Shown: positions 8,147 to 15,947 of the stretch, piece by piece
Layout of the letters: every line of letters starts with the position of its first letter
Numbering within the stretch: position 1 is the stretch's first letter
Origin: Micromonospora sp. FIMYZ51
GTDB taxonomy: Bacteria; Actinomycetota; Actinomycetes; Mycobacteriales; Micromonosporaceae
Direction: 5' to 3'
Assembly: GCF_038246755.1 (NCBI RefSeq)
Contig: NZ_CP134706.1
Span: 6,513,501 to 6,577,500, forward strand
DNA: 64,000 bases
The notes under the pieces: model-generated
Seen by the model: the letters and a program-made list of their open reading frames with translations, nothing else
Told to the model about the DNA's origin: nothing
Database searches by the model: none
Made by a program: the position numbers and the translations under genes

Positions 8147-9456
8147 GGTGGGCGCTCAACCGGTTGGCCCTCGCCATCACCTCGATGGTGGCGCTCGCCT
8201 TCCTCGTGCCGCTCGCCGTGGCGACCGGTCAGATCGCCGAGGACCGGGCGGTAAGCGACGCCCGCCAGCAGGCCACCTCGCTGGTCACCGTGCTGGGCAT
8301 GGACGCCGACCCGACGCTGCTCACCAACGCGGTGGCCAGCACCACCGCGGGCAGTACGGGTCGACTCGCCGTACACCTGCCGGACCTCGTGCCGGTCGGC
8401 ACCTCGCACGTCACCGACGCCCAGGTGCAGACCGCCGCCCAGAACCGCCGGCCGACGCTGGCCCCGACGGGCGACGGCGTGGCGTACCTCCAGCCCACGG
8501 TGCTCGCCGACGGTCGCACCGTGATCGTCGAGGTGTACGTGCCGGGGGCCGAGTTGCGGCGCGGCGTCCGGACCGCCTGGATCGTGCTCGGCGCGCTGGC
8601 GGTCGGGCTGGTCGCCGGCTCGACGCTACTCGCCGACCGGCTCGGCAGCCGACTCGTACGCGCCACCCGGGAGCTCTCCGACTCGGCCCGTCGGCTCGGC
8701 GGCGGCGACCTGACCGTCCGGGTCGAACCGAAGGGCCCACGTGAACTCCAGGACGCCGCGCACTCGTTCAACACCATGGCTGGCGACCTGCGGCGCCTGA
8801 TGGACCGGGAACGCGAGCTCTCCGCCGACCTGTCGCACCGGTTGCGTACCCCGCTTACCGCGCTCCGCCTCGACGCCGAGGCGATGCCCCCGGGCCCGAT
8901 CGGTGACCGCATGCGGCAGGCATGTGACCTGCTCGACGAGGAGTTGGAGGCGATCATCCGCGGGGTCCGGCGCGGCACCGACGGGCAGCGCAACCAGAGC
9001 GCCGACCTGGTGGAGGTGCTGGCCGACCGGCTGGCCTTCTGGTCGGTGCTGGCCGAGGACCAGGAGCGTCCGTGGGAGGTGGCGGGCGGTGACGTACCGG
9101 TGGTGCTGCCGATGCCGCGCAGCGAGCTGATCCTGGTGGTGGACGCGATGCTCGGCAACGTCTTCTCGCACACCCCGGACGGCACCGCGTTCCGGGTCAG
9201 CATCTCGCCCGACGGGCTGCTGGTGGACGACGCCGGGCCGGGCATCGCCGACCCGACCAGAGCGGTGCAGCGGGGCGTGAGCGAGGCTGGCTCTACCGGC
9301 CTCGGCCTGGACATCGTGCGGCGGGCCGCAGAGACCGTCGGCGGCCAACTGATGGTCACCCGCAGTCCGCTCGGCGGTGCCCGGGTCGGCATCCTGCTGC
9401 GGCCCGCCGATGCTGTTCCGGAGCAGCCCAGGAGCGACCGTCGCCGAGTTTCATGA
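8143..9456 (+). CDS. Sensor histidine kinase (HAMP, HisKA, HATPase)
   Basis: The 437-aa kinase has TM1 at about 9-27, an extracytoplasmic loop of about 115 residues, TM2 at about 145-163, a HAMP segment, a dimerisation helix with the phosphorylated His in LSADLSHRLRTPLTALRL (His about 232), and a compact ATPase with DDAGPGIADP and GSTGLGLDIV. It starts inside the stop of the response regulator (ATGA). The sensed signal is unknown. The ATP-binding core is short, as in many actinobacterial kinases. Confidence 0.93.
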   Translation: MRWALNRLALAITSMVALAFLVPLAVATGQIAEDRAVSDARQQATSLVTVLGMDADPTLLTNAVASTTAGSTGRLAVHLPDLVPVGTSHVTDAQVQTAAQNRRPTLAPTGDGVAYLQPTVLADGRTVIVEVYVPGAELRRGVRTAWIVLGALAVGLVAGSTLLADRLGSRLVRATRELSDSARRLGGGDLTVRVEPKGPRELQDAAHSFNTMAGDLRRLMDRERELSADLSHRLRTPLTALRLDAEAMPPGPIGDRMRQACDLLDEELEAIIRGVRRGTDGQRNQSADLVEVLADRLAFWSVLAEDQERPWEVAGGDVPVVLPMPRSELILVVDAMLGNVFSHTPDGTAFRVSISPDGLLVDDAGPGIADPTRAVQRGVSEAGSTGLGLDIVRRAAETVGGQLMVTRSPLGGARVGILLRPADAVPEQPRSDRRRVS

Positions 9457-9542
9457 TCCTTTCGGGGTTCGTTAAGGCTCCTTTATGGAATTCCGGCTTA
9501 GCGTCTCGCCATCACCGCTGGATCGAGTCGCCCGGAGTCCCC

Positions 9543-10361
9543 ATGCGCAGAAAGATCACCTATCCACTGGCAACCCTCGGCCTGGTCGCCACGAGCCTGG
9601 CGGTGCCGTCCCCCGCCCAGGCCCACGGATACGTGTCCAACCCGCCCAGCCGGCAGGCGCTGTGCGCCGCCGGTACGGTCCGGGACTGTGGCCCGATCCA
9701 GTTCGAGCCACAGAGTGTCGAGGCGCCGAAGGGTTCCCAGCGCTGCGACGGCGGGGTCGGGCAGTGGTCGGTGCTCTCCGACGAATCCCGCAACTGGCCG
9801 GCCCGGAACGTGGGCAGCTCGGTGACCTTCACCTGGGTGCTGACCGCCCGGCATCGGACCGCCGACTGGCAGTACTTCATCGACGGCACCAGGATCGCCA
9901 CCTTCGACGGTGGGAACGCCCAGCCGGACGCGACCGTGTCCCACACCATCAACCTGAGCAAGTTCCCGGGTCGGCAGCGGCTGCTCGCGGTCTGGAACAT
10001 CGGCGACACCCCGATGGCCTTCTACAACTGCGTCGACCTGAACGTCAGCGGTGGCGGCGCCCCGCCGGCCGCAGCTCCGCCCGCCGAACCGCCCGCCGCC
10101 CCGCCCGCCGAAGCACCGCCCGCCGAGCCGCCCGCCGCCCCGCCGGCTGCGGCACCGCCCGCTGCCGCACCGCCGGCCGCACCGCCCGCCGCAGAGCCGC
10201 CACCGGCCGGCGACGGCGCCGCCTGGGCAGCCGGCGTCAGCTACCGGACCGGCGACGTGGTGACCTACCAGGGCAAGCGCTACCAGTGCCGGCAGGGCCA
10301 CACCTCGCTGCACAGCTGGGAGCCCTCGATCTACACCCTCGCGTTGTGGCTTCCGCTGTGA
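9543..10361 (+). CDS. Secreted AA10 lytic polysaccharide monooxygenase with C-terminal chitin-binding module
   Basis: The 272-aa precursor has a signal peptide ending PAQA, so the mature protein begins with His (about residue 28, HGYVSNPPSRQ). This is the copper 'histidine brace' of AA10 enzymes; the second ligand is probably the His in TARHRTADW (about 104). The catalytic domain ends near NCVDLNV. A roughly 40-residue Pro/Ala/Glu linker follows, then a CBM5/12-like module with AAWAAGVSYRTGDVVTYQGK, YQCRQGHTS and a Trp-rich end. It should oxidatively cleave crystalline chitin outside the cell. The ATG at 9543 starts the signal peptide. It overlaps the DUF305 gene by 4 nt. Confidence 0.94.
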   Translation: MRRKITYPLATLGLVATSLAVPSPAQAHGYVSNPPSRQALCAAGTVRDCGPIQFEPQSVEAPKGSQRCDGGVGQWSVLSDESRNWPARNVGSSVTFTWVLTARHRTADWQYFIDGTRIATFDGGNAQPDATVSHTINLSKFPGRQRLLAVWNIGDTPMAFYNCVDLNVSGGGAPPAAAPPAEPPAAPPAEAPPAEPPAAPPAAAPPAAAPPAAPPAAEPPPAGDGAAWAAGVSYRTGDVVTYQGKRYQCRQGHTSLHSWEPSIYTLALWLPL

Positions 10362-10960
10362 GGCGCCGGCTGGTAGCTGCCGTCCTGCTCGCGCCGTTCC
10401 TGCTCGGCGCGTGCAGCACGCCCGACGCGGAGTCCCGCCCGGCCGCCGGTGACCCGGTGGGCTCCGAGACGGTCGCCGAGATCAAGGCGAGCGAGGACTA
10501 CAACGACACCGACGTGATGTTCCTCCAGATGTTCGTCCATCACCAGCGGCAGGGCCTACAGATGACCGCCACTGCGGCAGACCGGGCGCAGGACCCCGAG
10601 TTGCAGACGCTGGCCCGCGCGGTGCAGGCCACCGAGCAGGACGAACTGACGATGATCGAGGGTTGGCTCGAAGACTGGGGCAAGCCCACCGAGGTCGACA
10701 CCGCACCCAACCTGCATGCCGATCATGGTGGGCTGCCCGGCACCGGCCCGGCCGAGATCGCGGCGTTGACGACGGTGCCGGACGCGGAGTTCGACACCAC
10801 GTTCCTGAGCCTCTTCCTGGCCCATCAGCACAACGCGATGGAGCTGGCCAACCTCGTCAAGGACGGCGGTAAGAACGCCGACACCAAGGCCTTCGGCGAG
10901 CGAGTGCGAGCTTCCCGGCAGGGCGAGATCCAACAGATGCTGAAACTCATGAACAAGTAG
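10358..10960 (+). CDS. DUF305 family lipoprotein
   Basis: The 200-aa precursor has a lipobox (FLLGAC) after a short hydrophobic stretch, so it should be lipid-anchored outside the membrane. The rest is a DUF305 ferritin-like helical domain with the paired signatures FLQMFVHHQRQGLQM and FLSLFLAHQHNAMELA and closing RASRQGEIQQM. DUF305 proteins are often His/Met-rich and suspected of metal binding. The start GTG overlaps the LPMO stop (GTGA); coupling to a copper enzyme suggests, without proof, a role in copper supply. GTG 10346 is an alternative start. Confidence 0.88.
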   Translation: MRRRLVAAVLLAPFLLGACSTPDAESRPAAGDPVGSETVAEIKASEDYNDTDVMFLQMFVHHQRQGLQMTATAADRAQDPELQTLARAVQATEQDELTMIEGWLEDWGKPTEVDTAPNLHADHGGLPGTGPAEIAALTTVPDAEFDTTFLSLFLAHQHNAMELANLVKDGGKNADTKAFGERVRASRQGEIQQMLKLMNK

Positions 10961-10964
10961 CGGC

Positions 10965-11374
10965 CTACTCTGCCGGCTCGCGGGATTCCGGCACTTCGGG
11001 CGAGGGCTCGGGCGGGGCGGCCCGGCGGAGCAGGGCATTCAACCCGGCCCGCCGGGCCACCACGGTCAACCGGTCCCCGGCCGCGATCGGCTGACGCCGC
11101 TCCGGCGTCCAGTCGTACCGCTGGCCCGGCCGGGCATGCGCGAGCAGACGCACGCTGCCCGTCCGACTGACCGTGCCGAGCGGACGACCCTCCAGGGCCG
11201 AACCAGCGGCCACCGCGATCTCGGTGACCAGCAGGGCGTGCCGGCCAACCGGAATGGTGGCGATCACCGCCCGGTCCAACAGCGCGGCGGCGAACGACGG
11301 CGCGGCCAGATAGGAGACGCTACGCGAGGTGCCGATGCCGAAGGCCCGCTGCACCCGCTCGGCGAAGTCACCGT
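10965..11374 (-). pseudogene. Truncated 3' copy of the TrkA/RCK channel gene
   Basis: The segment repeats the last part (about residues 455-575) of the intact channel protein at 21750-23519: DFAERVQRAFGIGTSRSVSY through GLNALLRR. Protein identity is complete except one Thr/Ala change, and the extreme C-terminal tails differ (EPSPEVPESREPAE here). Upstream of 11374 the homology stops abruptly, so there is no Rossmann domain or membrane part. It is a remnant left at the left edge of the genomic island. An in-frame ATG at 11399 exists, but the resulting short protein is unlikely to be functional. Confidence 0.9.
11014..11374 (+). repeat. Left copy of the 361-bp direct repeat flanking the island
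   Basis: Positions 11014-11374 match 21796-22156 at a constant offset of 10782 nt with a single difference (T at 11174, C at 21956). Both edges are sharp. Recombination between the copies would delete the island and leave one intact channel gene carrying the left-hand C-terminal tail. Confidence 0.93.
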
Positions 11375-11492
11375 GACTGGCACTCGATGTTTGCCCCACC
11401 GCGCCACTCCGACGTCAACACCATCCACCAACAGGCGCACGGATTCGGATTCGCTTGCGGCTGATTCCACCGAACATCATCGGCGTCGCTGG

Positions 11493-11516
11493 TGACAGCA
11501 GCCATGACAGCAACAC
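11493..11516 (+). repeat. Tandem TGAC motif, copy 1
   Basis: TGACAGCAGCCA is followed directly by TGACAGCAACAC, a 12-bp period. Copies with the same geometry and orientation lie at 12637, 14350 and 15494. It sits between the left island edge and the first toxin-antitoxin module. The rest of 11375-11624 shows no gene. Confidence 0.7.
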
Positions 11517-11624
11517 CCACGCACGCCGGGACATACGGCGAATCTGATGTCCCAGGCCATCACCGGTGGAGGAGCGGCGAGCCAGCCGGGAGCTCCACGC
11601 CGCCAGGGCACCGATCTGGACGGC

Positions 11625-11865
11625 TTACGAGTAGACGTCCTTGCGATGCCCGACCGCGTGGATGGTCAACTCGTCACCGTCGAGGCGGTAGAGGACCCGA
11701 TAGTCACCGACACGCAGACGCCGCCCGGATCCGTCGCGCATCTCGGTCGAGCTCTGTGGCTCAGGGTCGGAAACCAGGCCGAGGATCGCGCTCAGGACGG
11801 CCAGGAACGTTGCGGGGCTGCTTGTGTAGCCAGACCAGCACATCCCGGTCGATCTGAACCTTCAC
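11625..11865 (-). pseudogene. RelE/ParE-type toxin, frameshifted
   Basis: A GTG at 11865 overlaps the antitoxin stop (GTGA) and begins VKVQIDRDVLVWLHKQP, a RelE-like N terminus, but that frame stops soon after. The RelE core continues in the next frame: FLAVLSAILGLVSDPEP, then RRLRVGDYRVLYRLDGDEL and HAVGHRKDVYS. The frames join near 11810-11825 in a CACAAGCAGCCCCGCAACG stretch, so a single-base indel explains the break. The intact protein would be a ribosome-dependent mRNA interferase of about 80 aa. As read, it is inactive. Confidence 0.82.
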
Positions 11866-12161
11866 GCCGCCGCACCGCCGGCCCGGTCGGCCAGCAGCGC
11901 CTCCACCTCACGAGGATCGACCCCGAGTGACTCCAGAGCCGCCGACAGCGGCACGAACTGGCCCTCGGCACGGGAACGAGCGATCACCGCAGCGTCCCTG
12001 CGGTCCCGGAACGCCTCGATCTCCTCCCACTCGTCAATGCCCACCAGCACGGCCACCGGCCGCTCGTACTTCGTGATGATCACCGGCTCCCCGGTGCGCT
12101 CAACCCCGTCCAGCACCCGACCCGCGCCATCGCGAAACTCCCGCAGCGTAATCCTCACCAT
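11862..12161 (-). CDS. Phd/YefM-type antitoxin
   Basis: The 99-aa protein has the Phd/YefM fold: VRITLREFRDGAGRVLDGV, then GEPVIITKYERPVAVLVGIDEWEEIEA. The C-terminal half would wrap the RelE toxin. ATG 12161 is chosen over an upstream in-frame codon because the family begins at this point. The downstream toxin overlaps by 4 nt but is frameshifted, so the antitoxin may now be an orphan repressor or a protective antitoxin. Confidence 0.9.
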   Translation of the reverse strand: MVRITLREFRDGAGRVLDGVERTGEPVIITKYERPVAVLVGIDEWEEIEAFRDRRDAAVIARSRAEGQFVPLSAALESLGVDPREVEALLADRAGGAAA

Positions 12162-12767
12162 GCACGAGCTGTACCACGCGGTACCGTATAGCTCAGGGGG
12201 CAACGGGCAGCATCAGCTCCGAGACGCCATCCAGGCTCTGCCACCGAAGCAGCCACCGGGCTAAAAGTTGCTTCACCTAATCAAGCAGTGAGCCAGCCGG
12301 ATCAAGGGGGTCGACCAAGATCCGACTAGCTCAAAACTGCTCTACAGGATTCAAGTACGGCCCGGCAGAGCCGGGCCGCGCGCACGCGCTACGGCCTACG
12401 GCCCCGCGCGCACGCCCACCAACACCAGGCCGGCCACCACCGAGGGCTGACCGAGTCGGCGCCGAGGCCGTGACGATCGCTCAACCACGGAGCCAACAAT
12501 ACGGTTCCGGCAATCGACGCCGCACCGCTACGCGGCACGCCACCGCAACTCCTGCCCCAGCATGCGCCAGCGCCAAGAAACGAGGCGCACCACCCTTGCA
12601 GCAGCCATCAATCTATGCGCATGTGATGCACATGCTTGACGGCAACCCTGACGGCAACGCAGACCAACCGCCAACGACCCGTAGGACCAACCGACACGCT
12701 CCGCATACGCGGACGTCCCCGCGCCGCAGCCGCACAACACACATTACTGGGACAGTTCGCCGCCGTT
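12162..12767. repeat. Intergenic region with repeat R1 and tandem TGAC motif, copy 2
   Basis: No gene is credible here. From about 12340 to 12660 the sequence resembles 15190-15520 in the same orientation (diverged, with small gaps). Shared marks are CTGCTCTAC, a perfect hairpin CGGCCCGGC-AGA-GCCGGGCCG near 12358-12378, CCGCGCGCACGCGC runs, an ATCGACGCCGC stretch, ATCTAT and the tandem TGACGGCAACCC/TGACGGCAACGC at 12637-12660. The hairpin has a terminator shape without a T-run. Confidence 0.65.
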
Positions 12768-13115
12768 TCACTTCGAGCGAAGGGCATAGGTTTCGATGTC
12801 ATCCAGGGCGTCCTGTGCAATTCCTCCGAACGCGGAGCTCTGAATCAAGTCGTGTAATACAGGCAGCACAGCCTGCCGACCAACTTCCCGGTGTATGCGA
12901 GCGAGGTGCCCCAGGCACGTGATTGCCAATGATCGCACCCGCATTTCCATGTCATCGTCTGCAACCACACCTAACAAGATACTTTCAACCCAAGCACGAT
13001 CCGGGTCATGGTATGTGAGGGACAGTAAAGCATCAGTCGCCTCCGCGAGACCACTACCATGAACGTCGGCGAGCATCGCTGCACGCCAGGCGGGGTCAGG
13101 TTGCGCTGGATCCAT
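12768..13115 (-). CDS. HEAT-repeat-like immunity protein
   Basis: The 115-aa protein is all-helical, with HEAT-like pairs such as AEATDALLSLTYHDPDRAWVE and EMRVRSLAITCLGHLARIH, and ends in an acidic DALDDIETYA. Its ATG overlaps the stop of the preceding toxin fragment (TGATG), the same junction seen for the terminal rhs toxin and its immunity gene. By context it should bind and neutralise that toxin in the cytoplasm. The gene is fully open although the toxin is detached from any delivery protein. Confidence 0.8.
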   Translation of the reverse strand: MDPAQPDPAWRAAMLADVHGSGLAEATDALLSLTYHDPDRAWVESILLGVVADDDMEMRVRSLAITCLGHLARIHREVGRQAVLPVLHDLIQSSAFGGIAQDALDDIETYALRSK

Positions 13116-13507
13116 CAACGGATGTTCCCCTTACGATCGACAAGCCCGCCTCGGCGTAACGCGTTCTGCATGTCAACATGCAGATCACCCCACGGTTTGA
13201 CATGGCCATGCCAAATGTTGTTTACCCCGCCGGCGCCGTCACACCCGCATGCTGCTTGGCGTGTCCGGTCGAGTACGACAATTCCACCGCTATCCCTATC
13301 AACTCCGACGCGCCTGGGCGACGTACCCTTTACCTGGACCGAATTCTCTAAGGCAGCCTGACCATTTGTCGGCTCAGCACTGTTCATTCCGCGCGAAGTG
13401 CCGCGAGCGGTGGCCCCGCGCTTTCCGCCAGCCTCGTAAATGTCTCCGCCGCAGTTATGCACCAATACCGGCGTGGTGCCGGCCACCACATAGTACGTGT
13501 GGGATTT
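13115..13507 (-). CDS. Displaced polymorphic-toxin C-terminal cassette (type 17-like)
   Basis: The frame opens just after a stop with HTYYVVAGTTPVLVHNC, the end of a Hint/pre-toxin region, and continues as a toxin domain of about 110 residues with VQVKGTSPRRVGVDRDSGG, WHGHVKPWGDLHVDMQNA and GLVDRKGNIR. From memory this resembles polymorphic toxin type 17; I could not check. No normal start codon with a ribosome site is seen (a GTG lies at 13489), so it is a silent displaced tip able to recombine with the rhs gene through the shared junction. The reading frame itself is intact. Confidence 0.72.
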   Translation of the reverse strand, partial: KSHTYYVVAGTTPVLVHNCGGDIYEAGGKRGATARGTSRGMNSAEPTNGQAALENSVQVKGTSPRRVGVDRDSGGIVVLDRTRQAACGCDGAGGVNNIWHGHVKPWGDLHVDMQNALRRGGLVDRKGNIR

Positions 13508-13560
13508 TCACCCCGTCACGCAATGCGACTTGAGTTCTCGCCTCATCGGCATGCCTCACA

Positions 13561-13800
13561 TCAGAGCCCACCATCTGGCAATTCCGGAGAGGTTAGGTAC
13601 TCCGTTGGCCCCTTCCCATCTTCCCAGAAAACCCAAAGGCGCATACATTTTGGGCAATGCAAAACAATTCTCGCCAACCCGAAGAGGTGGGAGCTATCGA
13701 GATCCACATCGAACTCACGACGAGACAGCAAGAGCAGGCTGTCGTCGGGATCGTCATCCCTTAGGATCGTCCCGCACACACAAATCATCTTGGCCACCAC
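13561..13800 (-). CDS. Zinc-ribbon-like immunity protein
   Basis: This small protein (79 aa from GTG 13800; GTG 13797 and ATG 13788 are alternatives) carries two Cys pairs, ICVCGT near the N terminus and HCPKCMRLW near residue 49, spaced like a zinc ribbon. Between them are acidic runs (RDDDPDDS, EFDVDLDSS). It begins on the last base of the stop of the tRNase-like toxin (TAGTG), so it is the probable cognate immunity gene. The frame is intact while the toxin is frameshifted. Confidence 0.72.
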   Translation of the reverse strand: MVAKMICVCGTILRDDDPDDSLLLLSRREFDVDLDSSHLFGLARIVLHCPKCMRLWVFWEDGKGPTEYLTSPELPDGGL

Positions 13801-14250
13801 TACCCGCCCATAAATTCCAGGCCACCGATCGGCTGCTTGCCCCAGCTTCCGATCATCCCATTGACTCTTCCCAGCGCATTGCCGAACTGGCCTGCCGACA
13901 GGCCCGTGCCGCTAAGGTCAACAATGACGCCACCCCCATTCACCTGGGAATGTTTCTTGGCAACATTGGTCAGGACGTTGTTGATGGATCGGCTTGTTGG
14001 CGAATAGACATCCCAGGCACACCATCCACCAGCAGATCGCTAGTCATTCCTCCTGATCTTGTGCCAACCGGATCACGAAGAACAACGTTACCTCCACGAG
14101 CCGCCAGGTGCTGCGCAGCCGCAACCTCAGATGCGGACGGATTCGCTGCCGACACTCGGAGAGATCCCAAATTTGGGCCAGCGATTACCCCTTCCCCACA
14201 GTTGTGTACGAGTACGGGGGTGTTGCCCGCGATCACATAGTACGTGTGGC
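13800..14250 (-). pseudogene. CdiA-CT-like nuclease toxin cassette, frameshifted
   Basis: The cassette begins with HTYYVIAGNTPVLVHNC, then ASEVAAAQHLAARGGNVVL and SGGMTSDLLVDGVP. There the frame is lost; the next frame continues DVYSPTSRSINNVLTNVA, HSQVNGGGVIVDLSGTGLS and ends GGLEFMGG. The order (SADLLV-like, DVYSPT, QVxGGGVxVDL) is that of the contact-dependent inhibition tRNA nuclease family. One missing base near 14013-14017 (GTGCCTGGGATG) accounts for the break. It lacks a start codon and a delivery domain as well. Confidence 0.8.
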
Positions 14251-14349
14251 ATGTTCGCGGGCCAGCACGGAGCTTAGCTGTTGGGACTGCGGATTTGACC
14301 TGCGGTTTTGTGGCAGCCTTCTGCCGGCGCCGATGCGCCCCAAGGAAGT

Positions 14350-14373
14350 TGACGGCTACCGTGACGGCAACCC
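14350..14373 (+). repeat. Tandem TGAC motif, copy 3
   Basis: TGACGGCTACCG is followed by TGACGGCAACCC (12-bp period). It lies between the displaced toxin cassettes and the second toxin-antitoxin module, exactly 1144 nt before copy 4. Copies 1 and 2 are also 1144 nt apart. Confidence 0.7.
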
Positions 14374-14440
14374 GGAGAGACGGCCACGCACCGCAGGCAC
14401 CGACGGCCGTGTGCACTCAACCACCAGGTTTACTGTTCGC

Positions 14441-14446
14441 TATACT
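14441..14446 (+). promoter_or_regulatory. Candidate -10 box for the RelE/XRE module
   Basis: TATACT lies 6 nt before the GTG at 14453, so the message would be leaderless or nearly so. No clear -35 hexamer is seen. Leaderless starts are common in actinobacteria. Confidence 0.4.
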
Positions 14447-14452
14447 CATCGG

Positions 14453-14820
14453 GTGGCAACCGGCGAGTGGGAGATGCATCTCGTAGACGAGGTAAGGGAC
14501 TGGATCGACAGCCTTGATCCAGTAGCCCATGCACGTGTCGTGCAGGCCCTCGACCTGCTCGCCGAGGCGCCGGTCCAGGGCTCGGCCGACCGCTGGTCGA
14601 CACGATCCACGGCTCGACGATCGCCAACCTCAAGGAGCTACGCCCCGGCAGCGTACGCATCCTGTTCGCGTTCGACCCCTGGCGTTGCAGCATCCTGCTC
14701 GTCGCCGGCGACAAGGCCGGACGCTGGAACCAGTGGTACACCGAAGCCATCCCGCTGGCCGAGCTCCGCTACGAGACGTACCTGAAAGAACGCACCGAGG
14801 AAGAAGGCGGCACGCCATGA
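14453..14820 (+). pseudogene. RelE/HigB-like toxin, frameshifted
   Basis: The N-terminal frame from GTG 14453 reads VATGEWEMHLVDEVRDWIDS then ARVVQALDLLAEA. The C-terminal frame reads GRPLVDTIHGSTIANLKEL, RPGSVRILFAFDPWRCSILL, GDKAGRWNQWY and AELRYETYLKER, the usual core of RelE/HigB toxins paired with an XRE antitoxin. The two frames join around 14565-14580 (a base lost or two gained). As read, the toxin would be truncated after the first helices. It overlaps the antitoxin by 4 nt (ATGA). Confidence 0.82.
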
Positions 14821-15134
14821 GCAGCTACACGCGGTGGAGCGACATCCGCAGCGACCACGTCGAGCGGGCCGGCGGCCAGGAAGCGGTCGACGCAGGCAAA
14901 CAGGAACTGCTCGCGACGATCGTCGGGCACCGGCTCGCCGAGATCCGCCGCACCCGAGGACTGACCCAGCAGCAGGTCGCCGAACGCATGGGCGTGACCA
15001 AAGGACGCGTCTCCCAGATCGAACAGGGCAAAATCTCCGGCCAAGACGTCCTCGCCCGCTACGCCGCCGCCATCGGCGGACGCCTCCACCAGGCCATCTA
15101 CTTCGACGACGGCAACATCGCCGCCATCGCATAA
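14817..15134 (+). CDS. XRE-family antitoxin (HigA-like)
   Basis: The 105-aa protein has a Cro/C1 helix-turn-helix, RLAEIRRTRGLTQQQVAERM then GVTKGRVSQIEQGKI, and a short C-terminal part with ARYAAAIGGRL. It should repress its own operon and bind the RelE-type toxin. Its ATG overlaps the toxin stop. The antitoxin is intact while the toxin is frameshifted. Confidence 0.9.
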   Translation: MSSYTRWSDIRSDHVERAGGQEAVDAGKQELLATIVGHRLAEIRRTRGLTQQQVAERMGVTKGRVSQIEQGKISGQDVLARYAAAIGGRLHQAIYFDDGNIAAIA

Positions 15135-15644
15135 CGGGAGCGTTCGGATCCCCGGGAGCAGTTAACCCGGAACAGGCTGGTCCAAATCTGCTCTACATAA
15201 TCAAGAGCGGCCCGGCTGACGCCGGGCCGCGCGCACGCGCTACAGCCGTCCCGGCCCCGCGCGCACGCGCCCACGCAAAAGACCACCCGAACCCGCCAGA
15301 CGCAGCCAGCCACCGGCGCGGCAGCAAGCAGTCATCGAGACACCAGGCCGCGACGATCCCTTCACCGAGCAAGCGCCGCCATGGCTTCCGGGGATCGACG
15401 CCGCGACGCTTCGCGCCGCGCCACCGGACGTCCTACCCTCATCGTCAAGGTAGGACGGATTACATCTATACATGTATATGCATGATCACCGATTGACAGC
15501 ATCGCTGACAGCAACCCCGACGAACAGCCATGACCACCAGCGCACGACGGAGTGGCACCAATACGCTTGGTAGTAGCGCCACTCCGCCTGCAATTGCGCT
15601 ATCGATCACCGCACGCAAGGCAGTCTTGTGCCTTCTGTTGTCCG
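15135..15644. repeat. Intergenic region with repeat R2 and tandem TGAC motif, copy 4
   Basis: No gene is credible here. About 15190-15520 is the second, diverged copy of R1 (12340-12660), with the hairpin CGGCCCGGC-TGAC-GCCGGGCCG near 15209-15230. The tandem TGACAGCATCGC/TGACAGCAACCC lies at 15494-15517. Around 15460 the sequence turns AT-rich (ATACATGTATATGCATG). The last 100 nt before the immunity gene stop show nothing clear. Confidence 0.6.
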
Positions 15645-15947
15645 TTAGCCGACCGCCTCATCGCCAATCGCGCGAAGGACATCCGCAAGCCAGACAAGCC
15701 CGTAGCCAAGCACCCTTGATTCATCCTCCAGCATCCCGGAGAGGTTTTCCCACGACTCGGAGATTTGCCCGATCGTAAGGTCACGTGGCTCGTTATACAC
15801 GTCGTATCGCGCCGACTCCGGAATCGACCAGAAGTAATCTTTCGCGATCGAAAGCTCCGCGCCCGACCTTCCAGCTACGTGGGACACGAGCAGCTCAAAC
15901 ACCTGTCGCAACTGGTCTACGGACACCCGCACCACTGGTTCTGACAT
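15645..15947 (-). CDS. Immunity protein for the terminal Rhs toxin
   Basis: The 100-aa acidic protein starts at ATG 15947, overlapping the rhs stop (TGATG). It contains RVSVDQLRQVFELLVSHV, YFWSIPESARYDVYNEP, TIGQISESWENL and ends in a helix GYGLVWLADVLRAIG. Proteins of this kind occur directly after polymorphic toxins in actinobacteria. Position and junction make it the cognate immunity gene; no enzyme motif is visible. Confidence 0.8.
   Translation of the reverse strand: MSEPVVRVSVDQLRQVFELLVSHVAGRSGAELSIAKDYFWSIPESARYDVYNEPRDLTIGQISESWENLSGMLEDESRVLGYGLVWLADVLRAIGDEAVG

Noticed and set aside
12470..12922. Long plus-strand reading frame across R1 and the immunity gene
   Set aside because: Composition is not protein-like and it runs antisense to the convincing HEAT-like immunity gene.
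13497..14240. Plus-strand reading frame antisense to the toxin cassettes
   Set aside because: The minus strand holds recognisable Hint-junction, nuclease and immunity sequences; the plus frame has no family features.
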